NCBI RefSeq assembly: GCF_026230105.1
Contig: NC_079478.1
Location: 13,035,653 to 13,099,652 of the forward strand
Source of the DNA: Diorhabda sublineata
Taxonomy: Eukaryota > Arthropoda > Insecta > Coleoptera > Chrysomelidae
Direction of reading: 5' to 3'
DNA length: 64,000 nt
Each line of letters begins with the position of its first letter. The first letter of the stretch is position 1. Made by a program: the position numbers and the translations under genes. The notes below the pieces were generated by a model that saw only the letters and a program-made list of their open reading frames with translations, was not told where the DNA came from and did not search any database. Below are positions 61,650 through 64,000 of the stretch, in pieces.

Positions 61650-62573
61650 TGATTCGTCCGACGAAGAACTTCCCGAAGCCATTTTGAAGGCTGCAAATGA
61701 AGCTAATTTCGAACTGTTACCTGCCAAATCCAGTCTAAGGTATGAGAAGCAATACGACCATTTTGTTATATGGTGTAAGGAGAAAGGGGCCAAAACTTAT
61801 AAGGAAGAATTATTTCTAGCGTATTTTTCAGACCTAAGTAAGGTTCTGAAATCTAATACATTATGGCCCCGCTATTCGATGGTAAAAAGTTTAGTAAAAA
61901 TAAAACAAAATTTGGATATAGGAAACTTCCATGAGCTAACGTCGATTCTTAAACAAAAAAATATTGGTTTTCGAGCACAGAAAGCACAAGTTTTTACCAA
62001 AGAAGGTATATCCAGGGTTATGCTAGCTCCCGATGAGGTATAACTGATGATTAAAGTGAGTACCATTTTTGCACTGGCTGGCGCTCTCCACAGATCCGAG
62101 CTTGTAAATATCACTGTCGACGACATTCAAGATAAAGGCAACCTAATTGTTGTGAAAATTTTTGATTCAAAAAATCATTCGTTAAGATCATTTGTTTTAT
62201 CTGAAGAAATAAATGATGGAACCTATTTGAAAGTACGCAGATTTACGACCACCTACCATTCCACACCGCCGATTTTTTATTCATTATAAGAATGGAAAAT
62301 GCTCAGTTCAATGTGTTGGCGTAAACATTTTTGCTAAGATGCCAGCAGAGATTGCCGCATATTTACGCCTACCTAATCCAGAACGTTATACAGGACACAG
62401 TTTCAGACGTTCTTCGACAACGAGCAGACTCCGGCGAAGAAATAACCAACCTAAAACGCCTGGGTGGCTGGGTGGCTGGAAGTCTACTACTGTCGCTGAG
62501 GGCTACTTGGAGGACTCCAAGAATCAGAAGAAAAAAATATCAAATAAAATCTCTGTACTACAAATGACTTAAA
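61650..62573 (+). pseudogene. tyrosine recombinase (Crypton / KIAA1958-like), disrupted
   Basis: N-terminal core-binding part (61650-62040): SSDEELPEAILKAANEANF, RYEKQYDHFVIWCKEKG, EELFLAYFSDLSKVL, SMVKSLVKIKQNLDI. An in-frame TAA (62041-62043) is followed in the same frame by the catalytic domain: IFALAGALHRSELVNITVDD (Arg I). After a frameshift near 62265: RFFIHYKNGKCSVQCVG, LRLPNPERYTGHSFRRSSTT (H-x-x-R box), GGWKSTTVAEGYLEDS (Trp/His and nucleophilic Tyr). A slippage-type duplication of GGTGGCTG near 62463-62478 shifts the frame around the GGW motif. All catalytic boxes are visible. There is no in-frame ATG upstream of the first block. Recently dead by appearance. Confidence 0.85.
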
Positions 62574-62850
62574 ACCGTTGCCGTCACCGTCATCGTCATC
62601 TTTATGCGACCTGCAACCGATGCCAACCTCACCAACGTCGTCTACCTTCCAGTTGAAACCAAATAACTCCACTGGGCCGGCAATTCTTACTAGTCTACAG
62701 AATGCAACAAATTGTGTTTTCAATATTAATATTTATAATAATTAGTAGTTTTTAGTTATATTTTTGTAGTTTTGTATAAATTTTGTATATTATTATGTTT
62801 GTTGGAATAAAATAATTTTAGAAAAATAGGTTGGTATACTTTTTTGTATA
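62574..62850. other. 3' untranslated part of the recombinase element
   Basis: No coding. Contains GTTGGAATAAAATAATTTT near 62800-62818 with AATAAA-like signals. Confidence 0.5.
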
Positions 62851-62851
62851 T

Positions 62852-62869
62852 ACGGTCGTGGAAAAAATA
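62852..62869. repeat. right flank inverted repeat of the recombinase element
   Basis: ACGGTCGTGGAAAAAATA, inverted partner of 61383-61400. Confidence 0.7.
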
Positions 62870-62872
62870 ATG

Positions 62873-62994
62873 TTCCTAACTCATGCGTAAAGTGTCTTTC
62901 CCGCACTTGACCGCTTGCCCGAACTCCGCTCCGCGTCGTTCGGGACAACTGCAGTCGCGTGCGGGAAAGTATCACTTTCCGCACTTGTTAGGAA
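62873..62994. repeat. 122-bp nested palindrome with GTGCGGGAAAGT motifs
   Basis: Outer arms TTCCTAAC / GTTAGGAA, middle arms with CTTTCCCGCAC / GTGCGGGAAAG, inner arms GCCCGAAC / GTTCGGGA around a centre near 62931. Markedly GC-rich relative to its surroundings. Confidence 0.8.
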
Positions 62995-63030
62995 AATAAC
63001 TTTTTGAATAAATTAACTTGATTTAAAAAT

Positions 63031-63102
63031 AGTTTCGATAGTTCAATGGTTCGTGAACGCGGCTTAAACTCCTAGAGTTGGTAGATCGAGTCTCATTAGA
63101 GA
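63031..63102 (+). repeat. tRNA-like sequence (SINE head candidate)
   Basis: GATAGTTCAATGGT (63037-63050) resembles a pol III A box and GTAGATCGAGTCTC (63081-63094) a degenerate B box. The interval of about 45 bp is as in tRNA genes. The arms do not fold into a clean cloverleaf, so a tRNA-derived SINE or decayed tRNA is more likely than a functional gene. Confidence 0.4.
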
Positions 63103-63644
63103 CGTGCATGAAAAAGTCTATTCTTTTCAAAGTAACTTATGAATTTTTGGGCTAAAAATAATTTTAGTCTTATTTAGAAATATGTAATGAAAAAAAATCA
63201 TATTCCGTTCAAAATGAAAACAAAATTTTTGCCTGAAATCTTGATACGATTGATCTTCAAGAATAATTTAAATGATGGATGCTGACGATAAAAAAAGTGA
63301 AAGTATATTGTAAAAAAATAGTTGAAGAAATGTAAAGAAAAGTTGTTCATATAGAGACTATCACTTTCTAATAATAAACTGAAAAATCCGTGATGGGTAA
63401 AGTTGTTAGTTATGGATACTTAATTAAAATGTAATAATGCTAGAATTATTGAAAAATGGTGGTAATGTGCGCAAGAATAATTGGAGAATAAAGTCTATGC
63501 TTTTGATGTAATGGGGAGTATTTAATTTACTCGTTGAATGTTTTTTACAAATTATAAACATTTTTTAACTATTTTACCATTATCACATTGCATGCTAACA
63601 ATAATTTTCAACTCCACTACATAGAGAATTTTATTTTTGCTTCC
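63103..63644. other. no recognisable gene
   Basis: AT-rich. Possibly SINE body at the start; nothing else recognised. Confidence 0.4.
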
Positions 63645-64000
63645 CCTTCTTCAAGTACCATCTGAATTTCGGATGTTGGCTATCATCATAACTTTTTTGA
63701 CTTTGGAAGCGGCGAACCTAAATAAGTCAGATGATGTACCTATGAACCCTTTCTGCCAAGATACTCTTCTCCTTTCAATGTAACTTTTCCCTACATTTTT
63801 TTCGTTACGAGTTACGAGCTGCATGAATTCATATTTTGGATCACTCATGATGTTGCCAAGAAGTTTCCTACTTTTCACTTCACCAAGGATCTCTACGTCC
63901 TCCATTCTTCTCAAAACATCTACATTGGTAATATAATCTATAAATGATATTCTCGGCATTTTGCGGTAGGCCCATACCTCGAAGGCTTCTCTCGCAATTG
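63645..64000 (-). pseudogene. LINE C-terminus, runs off the right edge
   Basis: Open from the window edge: IAREAFEVWAYRKMPRISFI with DYITNVDVLRRMEDVEIL, then VKSRKLLGNIMSDPKYEFMQ, SYIERRRVSWQKGFIG and FRFAASKVKKVMMIANIRN with SDGT, ending at a stop near 63651. This is the tail of the insect LINE family whose copy at 37924-38940 ends KIKIVMMIANL. The stretch is in frame throughout (at least 116 codons). The RT would lie beyond the window, so whether this copy is intact cannot be judged here. Confidence 0.85.

Larger units (their letters stand above)
61383..62994 (+). mobile_element. Crypton-like tyrosine-recombinase element (broken)
   Basis: The element encloses a tyrosine recombinase (61650-62573) between an 18-bp inverted repeat (61383-61400 / 62852-62869) and a 122-bp palindrome at 62873-62994. 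Left sequence 61401-61475 shares TTTCCCGCA and GTGCGGGAAA words with the right palindrome. Cryptons are normally described without terminal inverted repeats, so the true boundaries are uncertain. Confidence 0.6.

Noticed and set aside
62487..62723. Minus-strand 78-codon frame
   Set aside because: Antisense to the recombinase C-terminus and its 3' untranslated region.

Overview
This is AT-rich animal nuclear DNA, almost certainly from an insect. The transposon families, an insect-style UDP-glycosyltransferase exon and the near absence of host coding sequence all point that way. A beetle is plausible, but I cannot prove the order from this window. Most of it is a graveyard of decayed transposable elements. 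Long open frames are rare, and many apparent ones start at TTG/GTG/CTG or are antisense shadows of decayed transposase or reverse-transcriptase genes.

Layout. 0.7-3.3 kb: a tandem duplication, then a fold-back of decayed mariner-like DNA with a TA-flanked MITE inserted in one arm, then a transposase C-terminal fragment. 4.8-5.7 kb: a broken copy of a recurrent uncharacterised arthropod protein with a nuclease-like acidic region and a cysteine-rich C-terminus. 7.3-8.0 kb mariner; 10.6-11.3 kb Tc1; 11.5-12.1 kb the end of an R2/R4/Dong-like LINE sitting inside an ATT microsatellite. 14.7 kb a scrap of LTR-retrotransposon RNase H; 15.9-16.4 kb mariner; 18.4-19.5 kb hAT of the ZMYM1-like type; 23.3-23.9 kb mariner; 26.1-27.9 kb Tc1 fragment, LINE and mariner side by side. 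28.7-28.9 kb a perfect hairpin and a tRNA-Gly-like sequence. 34.1-38.9 kb LINE, Tigger/pogo, LINE; 41.5-43.3 kb a decayed endonuclease/RT LINE; 44.4-44.9 kb a MITE; 48.2-49.4 kb an internally deleted mariner nested in a LINE fragment; 54.4-54.8, 56.8-57.1, 57.65-58.4 and 58.6-59.3 kb further LINE pieces.

The only convincing host gene is the first exon of a UDP-glycosyltransferase at 59,767-60,579 (+), ending at a phase-0 GTAAGT donor. Its remaining exons are not in the window. The 3.4 kb after it, its presumed first intron, contains a broken Crypton-like tyrosine-recombinase element flanked by inverted repeats and a GTGCGGGAAAGT palindrome, a tRNA-like sequence, and the 3' end of a LINE running off the right edge.

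No genes form an operon or pathway here. The interest lies in the nested insertions, the tyrosine-recombinase element with unusual flanks, the uncharacterised multicopy protein family, and the variety of Tc1/mariner lineages. All identifications come from reading translations by eye; no database search was run.
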